NCBI RefSeq assembly: GCF_004028095.1
Contig: NZ_SBHM01000009.1
Location: 62,001 to 126,000 of the forward strand
DNA length: 64,000 bases
Reading direction: 5' to 3'
From: Paenarthrobacter ureafaciens
Lineage (GTDB): Bacteria > Actinomycetota > Actinomycetes > Actinomycetales > Micrococcaceae
Shown here: positions 1 through 9,412 of the stretch, piece by piece
Layout of the letters: each line of letters begins with the position of its first letter
Position numbering within the stretch: position 1 is the first letter of the stretch
The notes under the pieces: model-generated
The model's input: the letters and a program-made list of their open reading frames with translations, nothing else
Told to the model about the DNA's origin: nothing
The model's database searches: none
Made by a program: the position numbers and the translations under genes

Positions 1-1223
1 TGGCTGAAGACGAGCCCGTTCTCGTCAGGAATATCAAGGAAGGCACTGGGATATCCGAGGAAATTGCCCGAATCGACGGCCACCACGCGTTCCTTGTCGA
101 GCATCCCGTCTAAAGCAATGGTGAGGGTCCGGGGATCGATGCGCTCTCCATCGCCCAGGTCCTCGTAAGGGACGTCCTGCCATCGGCCTTCGGACTTGAT
201 GGCTTGTGCGATCTCTTCAGTTCGGTAGCCAACACGGGAGAAACCGCGGCTGCGGAGCTCTCTGGCTGCGGCCGCTGCCGTAAGCCCTGCGTCGCCCAAA
301 ACGCCGAAGTCGACGGGCCGGTGCTTGCCGGGCGCCAGTGGATCAACGTCTACCTGCACCACTGTGGTGTCCGGGCCAATGAGTTCGCCGTGACGCATGG
401 TCCACATGTTCAATGCAGAACCAAAGGAGATGATGAGGTCGGAGTCCTGGATGGTACGAGCCGCCAGCGGTGTACTGAAGCCACCGGAAATGTCCAGGTA
501 GAACGGATCGTCATTGAACAGCCCGCGGGCGACCGCCGAGGTTGCCAAAAGGGCCCCCGAAACCTCCGCAAGATCGCGTAGCTGAGGCCCGGCACCGCGC
601 CCTCCTCGGCCGGCAATGATGACGGGTCGATTCGACCGCTCGATGAGGTCGGCCAAGTGGCTAATGTCTTCGGTTACTGGTTCAGCCACCGTTAAAATGG
701 CGGCCCCGCTGGCAACTGAGGCAGCATACTCTTCAGTGGTTTCGGAGTTTTGAATGTCCAAGGGGAGATTGACCAGCACAGGAATGCGGCGAGTTACTGC
801 TGTCCTGTAAGCAAGGGCAACGTCCCGGGCGGCAGTCTCTCTGGAGATACGGAAGCTCGCGGCTCCCACGGATTCAACGAGATGGCTCTGCTCGATGCGG
901 AAATTGGAATGAATAGCAGAAGACGCAACTTCGGCGGCGAGAATCAGCATTGGTGTGCCGGATTTCGCGGCTTCCGCGATGCCGGTGATGGCATTTGTCA
1001 GCCCGCATCCCTGATGCAAGGAGATTACAGGGACTGAGCTGCCGACTCGCCCAAAGGCGTCCGCCATCGATGCGGCACCGCCCTCGTGACGCGCGGCCAC
1101 GTATGTAGCACCGCGGGCAATGAGGGCCTTGGTCACGTCATAGTTGCCGCTGCCGACAACACCAAAGACCTGGCGGACACCAAGCCCTATCAGCGTTTCG
1201 GCCACTTTTTCAAAAACACGCAT
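1..1223 (-). CDS. ThDP-dependent enzyme, acetolactate synthase / benzoylformate decarboxylase-like (3' end outside window)
   Basis: Reading the minus strand from the ATG at 1221-1223 gives an open frame of about 407 codons that leaves the window at base 1. The N-terminus (MRVFEKVAETLIGLGVRQVFG, then ARHEGGAASMADAFGR near residues 50-65) is the typical PYR domain of thiamine-diphosphate enzymes; the Glu in RHEGG is the conserved cofactor-activating glutamate. The C-terminal ThDP-binding domain lies outside the window, so the substrate cannot be deduced; candidates are acetolactate synthase-like, benzoylformate decarboxylase-like or sulfoacetaldehyde acetyltransferase-like enzymes. It lies downstream of the LysR gene on the same strand, separated by 131 bases that contain an inverted repeat. 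Family assignment is firm, function is open. Confidence 0.85.
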   Translation of the reverse strand, partial: MRVFEKVAETLIGLGVRQVFGVVGSGNYDVTKALIARGATYVAARHEGGAASMADAFGRVGSSVPVISLHQGCGLTNAITGIAEAAKSGTPMLILAAEVASSAIHSNFRIEQSHLVESVGAASFRISRETAARDVALAYRTAVTRRIPVLVNLPLDIQNSETTEEYAASVASGAAILTVAEPVTEDISHLADLIERSNRPVIIAGRGGRGAGPQLRDLAEVSGALLATSAVARGLFNDDPFYLDISGGFSTPLAARTIQDSDLIISFGSALNMWTMRHGELIGPDTTVVQVDVDPLAPGKHRPVDFGVLGDAGLTAAAAARELRSRGFSRVGYRTEEIAQAIKSEGRWQDVPYEDLGDGERIDPRTLTIALDGMLDKERVVAVDSGNFLGYPSAFLDIPDENGLVFS

Positions 1224-1297
1224 CTGATTGGTACCTCTGGTTCTGATTGCTGGAAGCTCTATACGAAAATGCTCCCTGCGACGGGCTCGTCTGGCTA

Positions 1298-1332
1298 ATG
1301 CCTATTTCAGTCGGAGAGTCTGAATAAGGCAT
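1298..1332. promoter_or_regulatory. Inverted repeat between LysR gene and ThDP-enzyme gene
   Basis: ATGCCTATTTCAG and CTGAATAAGGCAT form arms of 13 bases, 11 of them matching, around a 9-base centre. It lies upstream of the ThDP-enzyme start and just after the LysR stop. It could be a LysR-type binding site for the ThDP gene or a terminator-like hairpin; there is no T-tract, which favours a binding site. Confidence 0.35.
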
Positions 1333-1354
1333 AGCTGCTGAAGAGGTCCCGCCA

Positions 1355-2296
1355 TCAGGAGGCCGAAAGGGTCTTCCGGATTTCTACAGCTACTTGTTCA
1401 AAACAACGCAACATCAACACCACTGCCGGGCTCGGCAGCCTGTCCTGCAAAGTGGTCACGCCAACCGTTTGGCTGATGCCTTTGATTCTCGCTCCGACAA
1501 TGCGTAGCAGGGGATCGGCGGTACCGATGGTGCGTGGTTGGAGCGCAAGAAAGTCCGTCTCTGAGACCATGGCACGAAGTGTCATGGTGGAGGAGCAATC
1601 CACCTGCTGTTCGGGGAGTTCGAGGCGCTCACGGGCGAAGGCACTCTCGAGCTCCCCGCGCAGTGCCGTCTGCGCTACCGGCATGATCCACGGGTAGTTC
1701 CGCAACTGATTGAGGGCGGTTTCGCCGCGCTCAAAAACAGGATGACCGTGTCTAGCAACGACCTCGAAGGGCTCATGGTACAGCGCCGCCTGCTGCAGTT
1801 CAGGAACGTCAGGATGGGGGGTAAGACGGCCAATGACTATGTCGATTTCTCCCGCAACGAGTCCGTTGGTTAACCGGTCAGGAGTCGCTTCGTGGACGTG
1901 GACGCTGACGTGTGGCCGCTGCTGCTTTAGCCGCGCAATCGCTTTGGGCAGCAAAAGGTTGCCTCCGGCGACATACGTGCCAATGGTGACTGAGCCGGCG
2001 CTGGCGTCCGCCAGCTCTGCTATGTGCTTGGTCGCTTGCTGGAGGTGACCGACCACTGCCCGTGCGTGACTGATGAAGACTTCGGCAAATGGTGTGGGGC
2101 GGACTCCGCGGGCGCCCCTTTCGAAAAGAGGCGCCCCGAGGGCATCCTCAACTTCGCGCAAACCGCGGCTGACCGCGGGCTGCGTGATGTACAGGTGCCT
2201 GGCCGCGCTGACGATGGTCCCGTGATCGGCGATAGCTAAGACCAACACCAGATGACGGATCTTCAGGGGGCCATTCAGCAAGGTTCTGATGTCCAT
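1355..2296 (-). CDS. LysR-family transcriptional regulator of the 3-hydroxyanthranilate cluster
   Basis: A 313-residue LysR regulator. The winged helix-turn-helix is at the N-terminus (about residues 8-65, with AARHLYITQPAVSRGLREVE as the recognition region), followed by a periplasmic-binding-protein-like effector domain. The frame is open for 89 codons further upstream, but the start MDIRTLLNGPLKIRHL at 2296 fits the family length. It is transcribed divergently from the dehydrogenase gene at 2418, the usual arrangement for a LysR activator of a catabolic operon. The inducer is probably a pathway compound such as 3-hydroxyanthranilate or an aminomuconate, but that is inference from position. 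Confidence 0.85.
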   Translation of the reverse strand: MDIRTLLNGPLKIRHLVLVLAIADHGTIVSAARHLYITQPAVSRGLREVEDALGAPLFERGARGVRPTPFAEVFISHARAVVGHLQQATKHIAELADASAGSVTIGTYVAGGNLLLPKAIARLKQQRPHVSVHVHEATPDRLTNGLVAGEIDIVIGRLTPHPDVPELQQAALYHEPFEVVARHGHPVFERGETALNQLRNYPWIMPVAQTALRGELESAFARERLELPEQQVDCSSTMTLRAMVSETDFLALQPRTIGTADPLLRIVGARIKGISQTVGVTTLQDRLPSPAVVLMLRCFEQVAVEIRKTLSAS

Positions 2297-2306
2297 GCCG
2301 ATGATG

Positions 2307-2318
2307 ATATGCCCATAT
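2307..2318. promoter_or_regulatory. Short dyad in the LysR / catabolic operon intergenic region
   Basis: ATATG-CC-CATAT is a perfect 5-base dyad beginning 11 bases upstream of the LysR start and about 100 bases upstream of the dehydrogenase gene. Its place in the divergent 121-base gap suggests a LysR (auto)regulatory site, although the arms are short. Confidence 0.35.
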
Positions 2319-2417
2319 GGACATGGCTTGCACGCGAAAAGGCATTCGACGGACATGGTTTGGGTCCAGCAGACTGGTGATACAACCCACACCGACGAAC
2401 CGGGAGAAGCACCCATC

Positions 2418-3896
2418 ATGGCGATTCCTACTCTGCGCAACTTCGTCGGCGGAGCCTTCCTTGACGCCGCCGACAGGACATTTGAAAAGATCAGCCCCGT
2501 CGATGGCAGCGTTGTCGCCCACGTTGCCGAGGCCGACCGCGGCACTATTGACATGGCGGTCAAGGCCGGTCGGAGCGCACTTCAAGGCCGCTGGGGGAGT
2601 TCCACAGTCAATGAACGCGCAGCCCTGCTGCGGCGTATCGCGGATCGCATCGAAGCACGATTCGACGATCTGCTCGCCGCCGAAATCGCCGATACCGGCA
2701 AACCGGAAGCACTTGCCAGAGACCTCGACGTAGCCCGTGCAGCAGCCAACTTCCGCGCCTTTGCAGACATCATCGCCGCCGAAGGCCTGGACTCCTTCCT
2801 CACCGAACTTCCCGACGGCCGACGGGCCCTGAACTACGCTTTGCGCCGACCGCTGGGCGTAGTGGCCGTAGTCGTGCCGTGGAACCTGCCTCTGTTGCTG
2901 TTGACCTGGAAAGTGGCTCCCGCAATCGCCTGCGGCAACGTGGTGATCGTCAAACCATCGGAGGAAACGCCATCGTCCGCGACCCTCCTGGCTGAAATCA
3001 TGGCCGAGGCCGGCGTACCCGATGGCGTGTTCAACCTGGTCCACGGCTTTGGTCCAGGATCGGCTGGCGAATTCCTCACCACGCATGAAGGCATCGACGG
3101 AATCACCTTCACAGGGGAGTCATCCACCGGCTCAGCCATCATGCACGCGGCAGCGTCCAACGTCCGCCCGGTCTCTTTTGAACTGGGCGGTAAGAATGCT
3201 GCACTCGTTTTCGCAGACGCGGACCTCGAAGCTACTGTGGACGGGCTCACCCGGTCAATCTTCACCAACACCGGGCAAGTCTGTCTCTGCACCGAGCGCG
3301 TCTACATCCAGCGTCCCATCTTTGACGATGTCGTAGCTGGACTTGCTGAGCGCGCCAGAGGCTTGACGCTAGGTCAACCTATGGATCCCCGGACCACCAC
3401 CGGACCACTGATCTCCCTCACTCACAGGCAAAAAGTTCTTTCATACCTCGAACGCGCTAAGCAGCTAGGCGGTGAGGCGATCGTGGGTGGTGGAATCCCC
3501 AATCTGGGCCACGAACTCAGTGGTGGCGCTTGGATTGAGCCGACACTCTGGACCGGGCTCAGCCACGACGCACCCGTGATGCGCGAAGAAGTCTTCGGCC
3601 CCGTCGCAGGCCTGATTCCCTTCGACGACGAGGAAGAGGCCGTGCGCCTGGCCAACGACACAAAGTACGGCCTGGCTGCTGCCGTTTGGACCACCAACCT
3701 GGAGAGAGGACACCGGGTTGCTGGCCGCATGAACACTGGAATTACATGGGTCAACACCTGGTTCCTACGCGACCTGCGCTCACCCTTCGGCGGAGCCGGA
3801 CTGTCCGGTATCGGCCGCGAAGGGGGAACCCACTCCCTCCACTTTTATACCCAACCCAGCAACGTGTGCGTAAACCTGAGCGAGGCAACACGATGA
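2418..3896 (+). CDS. nbaE: 2-aminomuconic semialdehyde dehydrogenase (NAD-dependent ALDH family)
   Basis: A 492-residue aldehyde dehydrogenase, the normal family length. The cofactor/catalytic signatures are in order: VVPWNLPLLLLTWKVAPA, VKPSEETP, FTGESSTG, FELGGKN with the general-base Glu, and NTGQVCLCTER with the nucleophilic Cys. The sequence type is that of 2-hydroxymuconic / 2-aminomuconic semialdehyde dehydrogenases, which oxidise the ring-cleavage semialdehyde to 2-aminomuconate. The aminomuconate assignment rests on the neighbouring deaminase, ACMS decarboxylase and 3-hydroxyanthranilate dioxygenase genes. The ATG at 2418 is preceded by GGGAGAA. It is the first gene of the operon and its stop overlaps the next start in an ATGA. 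Confidence 0.9.
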   Translation: MAIPTLRNFVGGAFLDAADRTFEKISPVDGSVVAHVAEADRGTIDMAVKAGRSALQGRWGSSTVNERAALLRRIADRIEARFDDLLAAEIADTGKPEALARDLDVARAAANFRAFADIIAAEGLDSFLTELPDGRRALNYALRRPLGVVAVVVPWNLPLLLLTWKVAPAIACGNVVIVKPSEETPSSATLLAEIMAEAGVPDGVFNLVHGFGPGSAGEFLTTHEGIDGITFTGESSTGSAIMHAAASNVRPVSFELGGKNAALVFADADLEATVDGLTRSIFTNTGQVCLCTERVYIQRPIFDDVVAGLAERARGLTLGQPMDPRTTTGPLISLTHRQKVLSYLERAKQLGGEAIVGGGIPNLGHELSGGAWIEPTLWTGLSHDAPVMREEVFGPVAGLIPFDDEEEAVRLANDTKYGLAAAVWTTNLERGHRVAGRMNTGITWVNTWFLRDLRSPFGGAGLSGIGREGGTHSLHFYTQPSNVCVNLSEATR

Positions 3897-4681
3897 CCGC
3901 AACCCACCCAGCCCCACCAATCAGCGAGATAGCCCGCAGACTCGATCAGGCCGAACGTAAAGGTATCGCCATAAGTCAATTCGGCGACCTACTGTCGCTC
4001 GAAGCTGCCTATGAGGTACAAGCCGAATTGCGGGACCTTCGCTTGGCGCGGGGAGAGCACCTTACAGGCGCGAAGCTGGGGTTCACCAGCGAGGCGAAGA
4101 TGGCGCAGATGGGCGTCAAGGAAGTGATCGTTGGATTCCTCACCTCGACCATGGAAGTGCACAACGGCGACCGCCTTCGGCTTGACGGGTCCGTTCACCC
4201 ACGCGTTGAACCCGAAGTCGCCTTCCGCTTCGGCCAGGCCGTTCCGCCAGATGCATCGGAGGAACAGATCATTGCAAGCGTGGACGCAGTGGCACCCGCG
4301 CTTGAGATCATCGATTCGCGTTATCTCAACTTCTCGTTCAGTCTCGCTGACGTCGTTGCCGACAATACCTCGGCCAGTCGCTACGTCCTGGGCGAGTGGG
4401 CTACCTTTACGGACGATCTTGCCGGTCGGACGGTAACGCTGCTTGTCGACGGATCCATCACCGAAACAGGGACCACTTCGGCTATCCTCGGTGACCCCCT
4501 GAACGCTCTGCGGGAGTTTGCCCGAGTGTACCGCCGCCACGGAGTCGGACTCCCTGCCGGTGCAGTACTGCTGGCAGGTGCAGCCACTGCTGCGGTTCCT
4601 CTCTCGCCAGGGTCCACCATCACTGCCATCGTCGCCGGCATCGGCAGCGTTGAACTGGAGACGGCAGGAGCTGACTCATGA
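3893..4681 (+). CDS. nbaG: 4-oxalocrotonate decarboxylase (2-keto-4-pentenoate hydratase family)
   Basis: A 262-residue member of the hydratase/decarboxylase family. Visible family motifs are [30 protein letters not shown] with metal-binding acidic residues, and [11 protein letters not shown]. It converts 4-oxalocrotonate, made by deamination of 2-aminomuconate, to 2-oxopent-4-enoate. Two paralogues of this family occur in the cluster (this one and 11420-12229). This one is assigned as decarboxylase because it follows the dehydrogenase directly and precedes the deaminase, as in nba-type clusters; the two roles could be swapped. The true start is the ATG in the ATGA overlap at 3893, not the longer upstream frame. 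Confidence 0.82.
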   Translation: MTATHPAPPISEIARRLDQAERKGIAISQFGDLLSLEAAYEVQAELRDLRLARGEHLTGAKLGFTSEAKMAQMGVKEVIVGFLTSTMEVHNGDRLRLDGSVHPRVEPEVAFRFGQAVPPDASEEQIIASVDAVAPALEIIDSRYLNFSFSLADVVADNTSASRYVLGEWATFTDDLAGRTVTLLVDGSITETGTTSAILGDPLNALREFARVYRRHGVGLPAGAVLLAGAATAAVPLSPGSTITAIVAGIGSVELETAGADS

Positions 4682-5139
4682 GCGGGGCGAAACTCATAGG
4701 GGACATGGCAAAGCCCCGTGGCCGCTTTCCCCACGTCAAGACTGCCGGTGACGTTATCTACGTCTCCGGGACAAGCAGCAGACGACCGGACAACACCTTC
4801 GTTGGTGTTGAAGCAGATGAACTGGGCACCACGAACCTCGACATTCGTGCGCAGACCCAAGCGGTCATCGAGAACATTGGACGCATTCTCCAGAGCGTCG
4901 GCGCCTCTCTCGACGACGTCGTTCAAGTCACTGCTTTCCTCGTCAACATGAATGACTTTGGCGGCTACAACGAAGTGTACGGACAGTATTTCGACGAGGA
5001 TGGTCCGGCCCGCACCACCGTCGCCGTCCACCAGCTTCCACATCCACACCTTCTTATCGAAATCCAGGCGATAGCCCACAGGAGGCAACCGCCGACAACA
5101 TCAACACGACAACTGGAACAACAAGGAGCAGGACAATGA
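4678..5139 (+). CDS. nbaF: 2-aminomuconate deaminase (RidA/YjgF family)
   Basis: A 153-residue RidA-fold protein. It has the family core ([18 protein letters not shown], then [26 protein letters not shown], then the C-terminal LIEIQAIAH strand). In nba-type pathways this protein hydrolyses 2-aminomuconate to 4-oxalocrotonate and ammonia. The last 15 residues ([13 protein letters not shown] region) are low-complexity and longer than usual. It is coupled to both neighbours by ATGA overlaps at 4678-4681 and 5136-5139. Confidence 0.88.
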   Translation: MSGAKLIGDMAKPRGRFPHVKTAGDVIYVSGTSSRRPDNTFVGVEADELGTTNLDIRAQTQAVIENIGRILQSVGASLDDVVQVTAFLVNMNDFGGYNEVYGQYFDEDGPARTTVAVHQLPHPHLLIEIQAIAHRRQPPTTSTRQLEQQGAGQ

Positions 5140-5681
5140 CCACAAGCACCAACAAGACAAGCATCCTTCCCGTTTTCAACTTCCAGCAGTGGCTGGCCGA
5201 AAACGAGGCCTCTTTGAAGCCACCGGTAAACAACAAAGCAATGTGGACCCAAGTCGATGACTTCATCGTCCAGGTGGTCGGCGGCCCGAACCAGCGCACC
5301 GATTTCCACGTCGATCCCTACGAGGAGTGGTTCTACCAGGTAAAGGGCAACATGCATGTGAACGTCGTCACAGACGAAGGCATCAAGCGGGTAGACGTCC
5401 GGGAGGGTGAGATGTGGCTGCTCTCGGGCAACATCCCCCACTCACCCCAGCGACCCGAAGCCGGCTCCATCGGCATCGTAATCGAGCGCATCCGGGAGGA
5501 AGGAACCACGGAGAAGTTCCAGTGGTACTGCCTTGAGTGCTCCGACCTCATTCACGAGGTCGAACTCCAGGTCCGGGACATCGTGGAAGACCTGCCGCCC
5601 GTATTCGAGCAGTTCTACGCCAGCGACGTTTCGGCGCGCACGTGCAAGAACTGCGGGGCTGTCCACCCCGGCCGGGGCTAA
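5136..5681 (+). CDS. nbaC: 3-hydroxyanthranilate 3,4-dioxygenase
   Basis: A 181-residue cupin extradiol dioxygenase opening 3-hydroxyanthranilate to 2-amino-3-carboxymuconate semialdehyde. All expected residues are present with the spacing known for the bacterial enzyme: iron ligands His58, Glu64 and His102; substrate-binding Arg54, Arg106 and Glu117; and a C-terminal rubredoxin-like metal site Cys132, Cys135, Cys170, Cys173. This gene gives the cluster its identity. It is translationally coupled to the deaminase upstream and followed after 38 bases by the decarboxylase gene. Confidence 0.95.
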   Translation: MTTSTNKTSILPVFNFQQWLAENEASLKPPVNNKAMWTQVDDFIVQVVGGPNQRTDFHVDPYEEWFYQVKGNMHVNVVTDEGIKRVDVREGEMWLLSGNIPHSPQRPEAGSIGIVIERIREEGTTEKFQWYCLECSDLIHEVELQVRDIVEDLPPVFEQFYASDVSARTCKNCGAVHPGRG

Positions 5682-5719
5682 GCAACCCTCCGGAAAACGC
5701 ATCTAAGGAAAAGATCCCT

Positions 5720-6775
5720 GTGACCAACCTTTCACCAACCATCGACATCCACACCCACTACGTGCCGAACGGGTGGCCCGACCTTGCCCAGGAAACTGGC
5801 GCAAACGGGCCGTGGCCTTGGCTTCGCAGCGATTCGGAACGGGAAGCGATGCTCATGCTGGGCTCCGCTGAATTCCGGCCCCTCCGCTCTAACGCCTGGG
5901 CCGCCGAAGAGCGGCTCGCCGCCATGGATGCGGACGGTGTGGACGTACAGGTTGTCTCACCTACCCCTGTGTTCTTTTCCTACGCCCGCGATCCAAAAGA
6001 AGCGGTCAAAGTGAGCCGGATCTTCAATGATCTGGCGTTGGAGGTCTGTGATCCAGCACCCCAACGCCTCATCCCTTTCTGTCAGGTGCCGCTGCAGGAC
6101 ACGGATGCTGCGTGCCGTGAACTTGACCGGTCACTGGAGAACGGCCACGTGGGCGTTGAAATCGGCAACCACGTGGGGGACCGCGATCTGGACGATGAAG
6201 GTATCATCACCTTCCTGCAACACTGCGCAGACCGGAACGCCGCCGTTTTTGTGCACCCTTGGGACATGCCCACTTCACCCCGGCTCGATCGATGGATGGC
6301 GCGCTGGTTAGTGGGCATGCCCGGGGAAACACACCTGTCCATACTGTCGCTCATCCTCGGTGGTGGCTTCGACAGACTGCCCGCCCACCTACGCCTGTGC
6401 TTTGCACACGGCGGTGGCTCCTTTCCCTACTGGGTAGGGCGCATGGACAACGCCTGGCACCAGCGCCCGGACCTCATTGCCACATCCGAGTTTCCACCAT
6501 CGCACTACATCAACCGGTTCAGCGTGGACTCAGTAGTTTTCAATGACGCCTCCTTGCGGCTACTCACCGACGTGATGGGAAGCGAGCACATCATGCTGGG
6601 ATCCGATTTCCCCTACCCCTTGGGCGAAAGGCCCGCGGGAAACCTCATCAGAAAGTCTGCCTTCTTGACTCAAGAACAACAGAGTCAAATCCTGAGCAGT
6701 AACGCACAAAAATTTCTCGGGATGGACGTCGACGCTGACGTCCAGATCTTCGACGAGACTCCGGCCAGTGCTTGA
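5720..6775 (+). CDS. nbaD: 2-amino-3-carboxymuconate-6-semialdehyde decarboxylase (ACMSD)
   Basis: A 351-residue amidohydrolase-fold decarboxylase. It has the zinc-binding HxH near the N-terminus (IDIHTHYVP, His11 and His13), a histidine in the AVFVHPWDM strand, CFAHGGGSFPYWVGR, and the metal/catalytic Asp in MLGSDFPYPLGE. It removes the carboxyl group from the dioxygenase product to give 2-aminomuconate semialdehyde. The GTG at 5720 is chosen because AAGGAAAAG lies just upstream and homology begins there; the longer in-frame ATG at 5537 lies inside the dioxygenase gene. C-terminal residues beyond about 335 are not conserved in the family. Confidence 0.93.
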   Translation: MTNLSPTIDIHTHYVPNGWPDLAQETGANGPWPWLRSDSEREAMLMLGSAEFRPLRSNAWAAEERLAAMDADGVDVQVVSPTPVFFSYARDPKEAVKVSRIFNDLALEVCDPAPQRLIPFCQVPLQDTDAACRELDRSLENGHVGVEIGNHVGDRDLDDEGIITFLQHCADRNAAVFVHPWDMPTSPRLDRWMARWLVGMPGETHLSILSLILGGGFDRLPAHLRLCFAHGGGSFPYWVGRMDNAWHQRPDLIATSEFPPSHYINRFSVDSVVFNDASLRLLTDVMGSEHIMLGSDFPYPLGERPAGNLIRKSAFLTQEQQSQILSSNAQKFLGMDVDADVQIFDETPASA

Positions 6776-6844
6776 TGGCTGACCCGAAGGATCCCCAATG
6801 TCGCGGATCTTCGCCCCTTACCCCCCTTTTCCCAGGAGACGCTC

Positions 6845-8194
6845 ATGTCACAAAAAGCCCCAGGCACCAGCGATGCCAAAAGCCATGGAATTAAGCGCTA
6901 TATCGTCGCATCCCTCATCGGGAACTCGCTCGAATGGTACGACTTCTTCCTCTATGCGACGGCGGCTGCCATCGTATTCGGAAAACTGTTCTTCCCGGCC
7001 GGCACTGACCCGCTTGTTGGTACTTTGGGAGCCTTCGTCGGCTTCGCAGTTGGGTTCGCTGCCCGTCCTTTTGGCGGGATTCTGTTCGGTCACATCGGTG
7101 ACCGGGTGAGCCGAAAAACGGCCCTGGTGTTGACCCTGACCATCATGGGTATCGCCACCTTCCTGATGGGCCTGCTGCCCACGTACCAGCAGGTAGGTAT
7201 TTGGGCGCCGATCTTGCTGGTCGTTCTGCGCGTTCTTCAAGGCATCGCTGCCGGCGGTGAGTGGGGCGGAGGCGTTCTGATCATCAGCGAAAACTCATCG
7301 GATAAGCGCCGTGGCTTGTTTTCCGCATTCAGCCAGGGCGGCGTTACCCTCGGATTTGTCCTCGCGTCGGCAGCTTTCTATCTCGCTCAGCTACTTCCAG
7401 AGGAACAATTCCTGGCGTGGGGCTGGCGCCTGCCGTTCCTTGTGAGCATCCTGTTGTTCGGCGTGGGAATGTACATCCGGTTCCGCTTGCCGGAAACCAA
7501 AGAATTCGAGCAGGTCAAGAACGACGGCGAACGGGCCGCATTGCCGGTATTGACGGCACTGCGGACACACCCCAAGGAAATCCTGGTCGCCATGGGACTC
7601 CGGATGGCAGAAAACGGCGGCTCCTACCTGCTGCTGTCGTTCTCACTCGTTTACGGTGTGCACGTGGGAGTCGAACGAGGAACGCTGCTCTTGGGCGTTA
7701 TGCTCTCCATGCTCTTTGCATTCTGCACCATTGTTTTCTTTGGGCATCTATCCGACAAGATCGGCCGGCGAAAAGTGTACGCAATCGGGGCTACCGCACT
7801 GGCACTCATGGCCTTCCCCTTCTTCTGGCTCATCGACTCGAACTCGCCAGGCCTTATTGTTCTCGCCTACTTCATCGGAAACGGAATTTGCCACGCTGCC
7901 ATGATCGGGGCCCAGCCGGCATTCTTCCACGAACTGTTCAGCCCCGAGGTGCGTTATTCAGGAATGGCATTGGGCCACGAAGTAGCAGCCGTTTTTGCCG
8001 GGGGACTGGCACCGTTCATCGCTACCGCACTCCTGCTGACGTACAACAGCTCGACACCGGTTGCCCTGTATGCGATCGGCCTCGCTGCCATCACACTGAT
8101 TGCGTTGGTCTTTTCCAGGAATGTGGGCCAGCACCGAACGTCTCCTACAGATACTCAAAAGCACATCGACGACACTAGAGTCGCTCGCCGCTAG
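6845..8194 (+). CDS. MFS transporter, metabolite:H+ symporter (MHS) family
   Basis: A 449-residue, 12-helix major facilitator. IVASLIGNSLEWYDFFLYATAA in helix 1 and GHIGDRVSRKTALV in the first cytoplasmic loop are hallmarks of the MHS family (shikimate, proline/betaine and aromatic acid proton symporters). The position in the operon between the ACMS decarboxylase and the thiolase-fold gene implies uptake of the pathway substrate, plausibly anthranilate-like or kynurenine-like acids. GGAGACGCTC precedes the start. Substrate is inference. Confidence 0.88.
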   Translation: MSQKAPGTSDAKSHGIKRYIVASLIGNSLEWYDFFLYATAAAIVFGKLFFPAGTDPLVGTLGAFVGFAVGFAARPFGGILFGHIGDRVSRKTALVLTLTIMGIATFLMGLLPTYQQVGIWAPILLVVLRVLQGIAAGGEWGGGVLIISENSSDKRRGLFSAFSQGGVTLGFVLASAAFYLAQLLPEEQFLAWGWRLPFLVSILLFGVGMYIRFRLPETKEFEQVKNDGERAALPVLTALRTHPKEILVAMGLRMAENGGSYLLLSFSLVYGVHVGVERGTLLLGVMLSMLFAFCTIVFFGHLSDKIGRRKVYAIGATALALMAFPFFWLIDSNSPGLIVLAYFIGNGICHAAMIGAQPAFFHELFSPEVRYSGMALGHEVAAVFAGGLAPFIATALLLTYNSSTPVALYAIGLAAITLIALVFSRNVGQHRTSPTDTQKHIDDTRVARR

Positions 8195-8269
8195 CCTCGT
8201 CCATTCCTGCCGGAGCCCCCACCGTGGCACTCCGTGGGCTCCACCCAACTGAACAGAAGAGAACCAGAC

Positions 8270-9412
8270 ATGGCAGTATCCATCATCGGCGCCGGCGAAT
8301 CTCCGTACACGCGGCATCCACAACCGCAGACCACAACATCGGGCACTCTCGTTGACGCGGTGAGCCGCGCGCTCAAAGATGCCGGGCTTTCCCCAAATGA
8401 CGTCGACGGTTTCGCAGTATCAAGCTTTACCTTGGACCCGGACCACGCTATCGACCTCGCATGGAGGATGGGTCTGAAGCTGACTTGGCTCATGCAAGAT
8501 ACCAACGGGGGTGCCAGCGCCGGGAACATGCTGCAGCACGCCGTCCACGCCATCGAAGCAGGCGACGCCTCGGTCGTTGTACTCGCTGCTGGCGATCTCA
8601 TGGACCATGGTGCCTTCGCCAACCTCGTTGCCACATACAACCGGGCTACGGCTGACCATTTGTCCCCGCTGCCCATGGCGGGACCCAACGCGCTCTTTGC
8701 CATGCTGACCACCCGCCAGATGGAGAAATATGGTCTGACACGGGAGGACTACGGACGCATTGCAGTGGCCCAGCGGCAATGGGCGGGCCTGAACCCAGGG
8801 GCGGTGTACCGCGCACCTTTGACACTCGAGGAGTACCTTGCCGCTCCTTTGGTTGCCGAACCCCTGGGCCGCTTCGACTGTGTTCCCCCTGTTACAGGTG
8901 CCGACGCCGTTGTGGTGGTTGCGGACGAGAGGGCAAACGGACAGCGTAGGGCGAAGATTCTTTCGACAACCGCTTCCTACAATTCGGACAACCAGGCGGG
9001 CGATGGCCTGGTCACCGGCTTGCGGTCTTGCGCACCCTTGGCATGGGAGAGAGCGGGCGTCTCCCCGGGGGATGTGGACCTCATAAGTGTCTACGACGAC
9101 TATCCGGCAATGGTGGTCGCCCAGCTCGTGGACATGGGGGTGGTCGCAGAGAACGCGGGCATCCCGGAATTCATCAGGTCCCGGATTCAGCCCCGGGAAC
9201 TGGCCCTCAATACCTCTGGAGGGCAGCTCTCCGCCGGGCAGGCAGGATCTGCTGGCGGCATGCATGGCCTCGTGGAGGCCGTAAGGCAACTGCGGGGACA
9301 AGGGGGAGACCGGCAGGTGCAAGCGAAACTTGCCGCAGTAAGCGGCTACGGCATGGTGTTGTACCGCTACGGTGCGTGCGCAAACCTAGCAGTGTTGGAG
9401 GCTTCTGAATGA
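8270..9412 (+). CDS. Thiolase-fold protein (SCP-x / Ltp2-like), probable C-C lyase subunit
   Basis: A 380-residue thiolase-superfamily protein of the SCP-x/lipid-transfer type. N-terminal VSIIGAGESPYTRHP and C-terminal LNTSGGQLSAGQAGSAGG with GLVEAVRQLRG match this group. At the place of the thiolase nucleophile the sequence reads DTNGGASAGN, with no Cys, so ordinary thiolysis is unlikely. Such proteins pair with DUF35 partners (encoded next, ATGA overlap) in steroid side-chain retro-aldolases and in benzylsuccinate oxidation. No step of the 3-hydroxyanthranilate pathway needs it. It may release a side chain from a CoA-activated precursor; this is inference. Start ATG 8270 follows AAGAGAA. 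Confidence 0.82.
   Translation: MAVSIIGAGESPYTRHPQPQTTTSGTLVDAVSRALKDAGLSPNDVDGFAVSSFTLDPDHAIDLAWRMGLKLTWLMQDTNGGASAGNMLQHAVHAIEAGDASVVVLAAGDLMDHGAFANLVATYNRATADHLSPLPMAGPNALFAMLTTRQMEKYGLTREDYGRIAVAQRQWAGLNPGAVYRAPLTLEEYLAAPLVAEPLGRFDCVPPVTGADAVVVVADERANGQRRAKILSTTASYNSDNQAGDGLVTGLRSCAPLAWERAGVSPGDVDLISVYDDYPAMVVAQLVDMGVVAENAGIPEFIRSRIQPRELALNTSGGQLSAGQAGSAGGMHGLVEAVRQLRGQGGDRQVQAKLAAVSGYGMVLYRYGACANLAVLEASE

Noticed and set aside
8212..8242. Hairpin GGAGCCCCCAC / GTGGGCTCC between the MHS transporter and the thiolase-fold gene
   Set aside because: Imperfect stem, no T-run, and the genes on both sides appear to belong to one operon; too weak to call a terminator.
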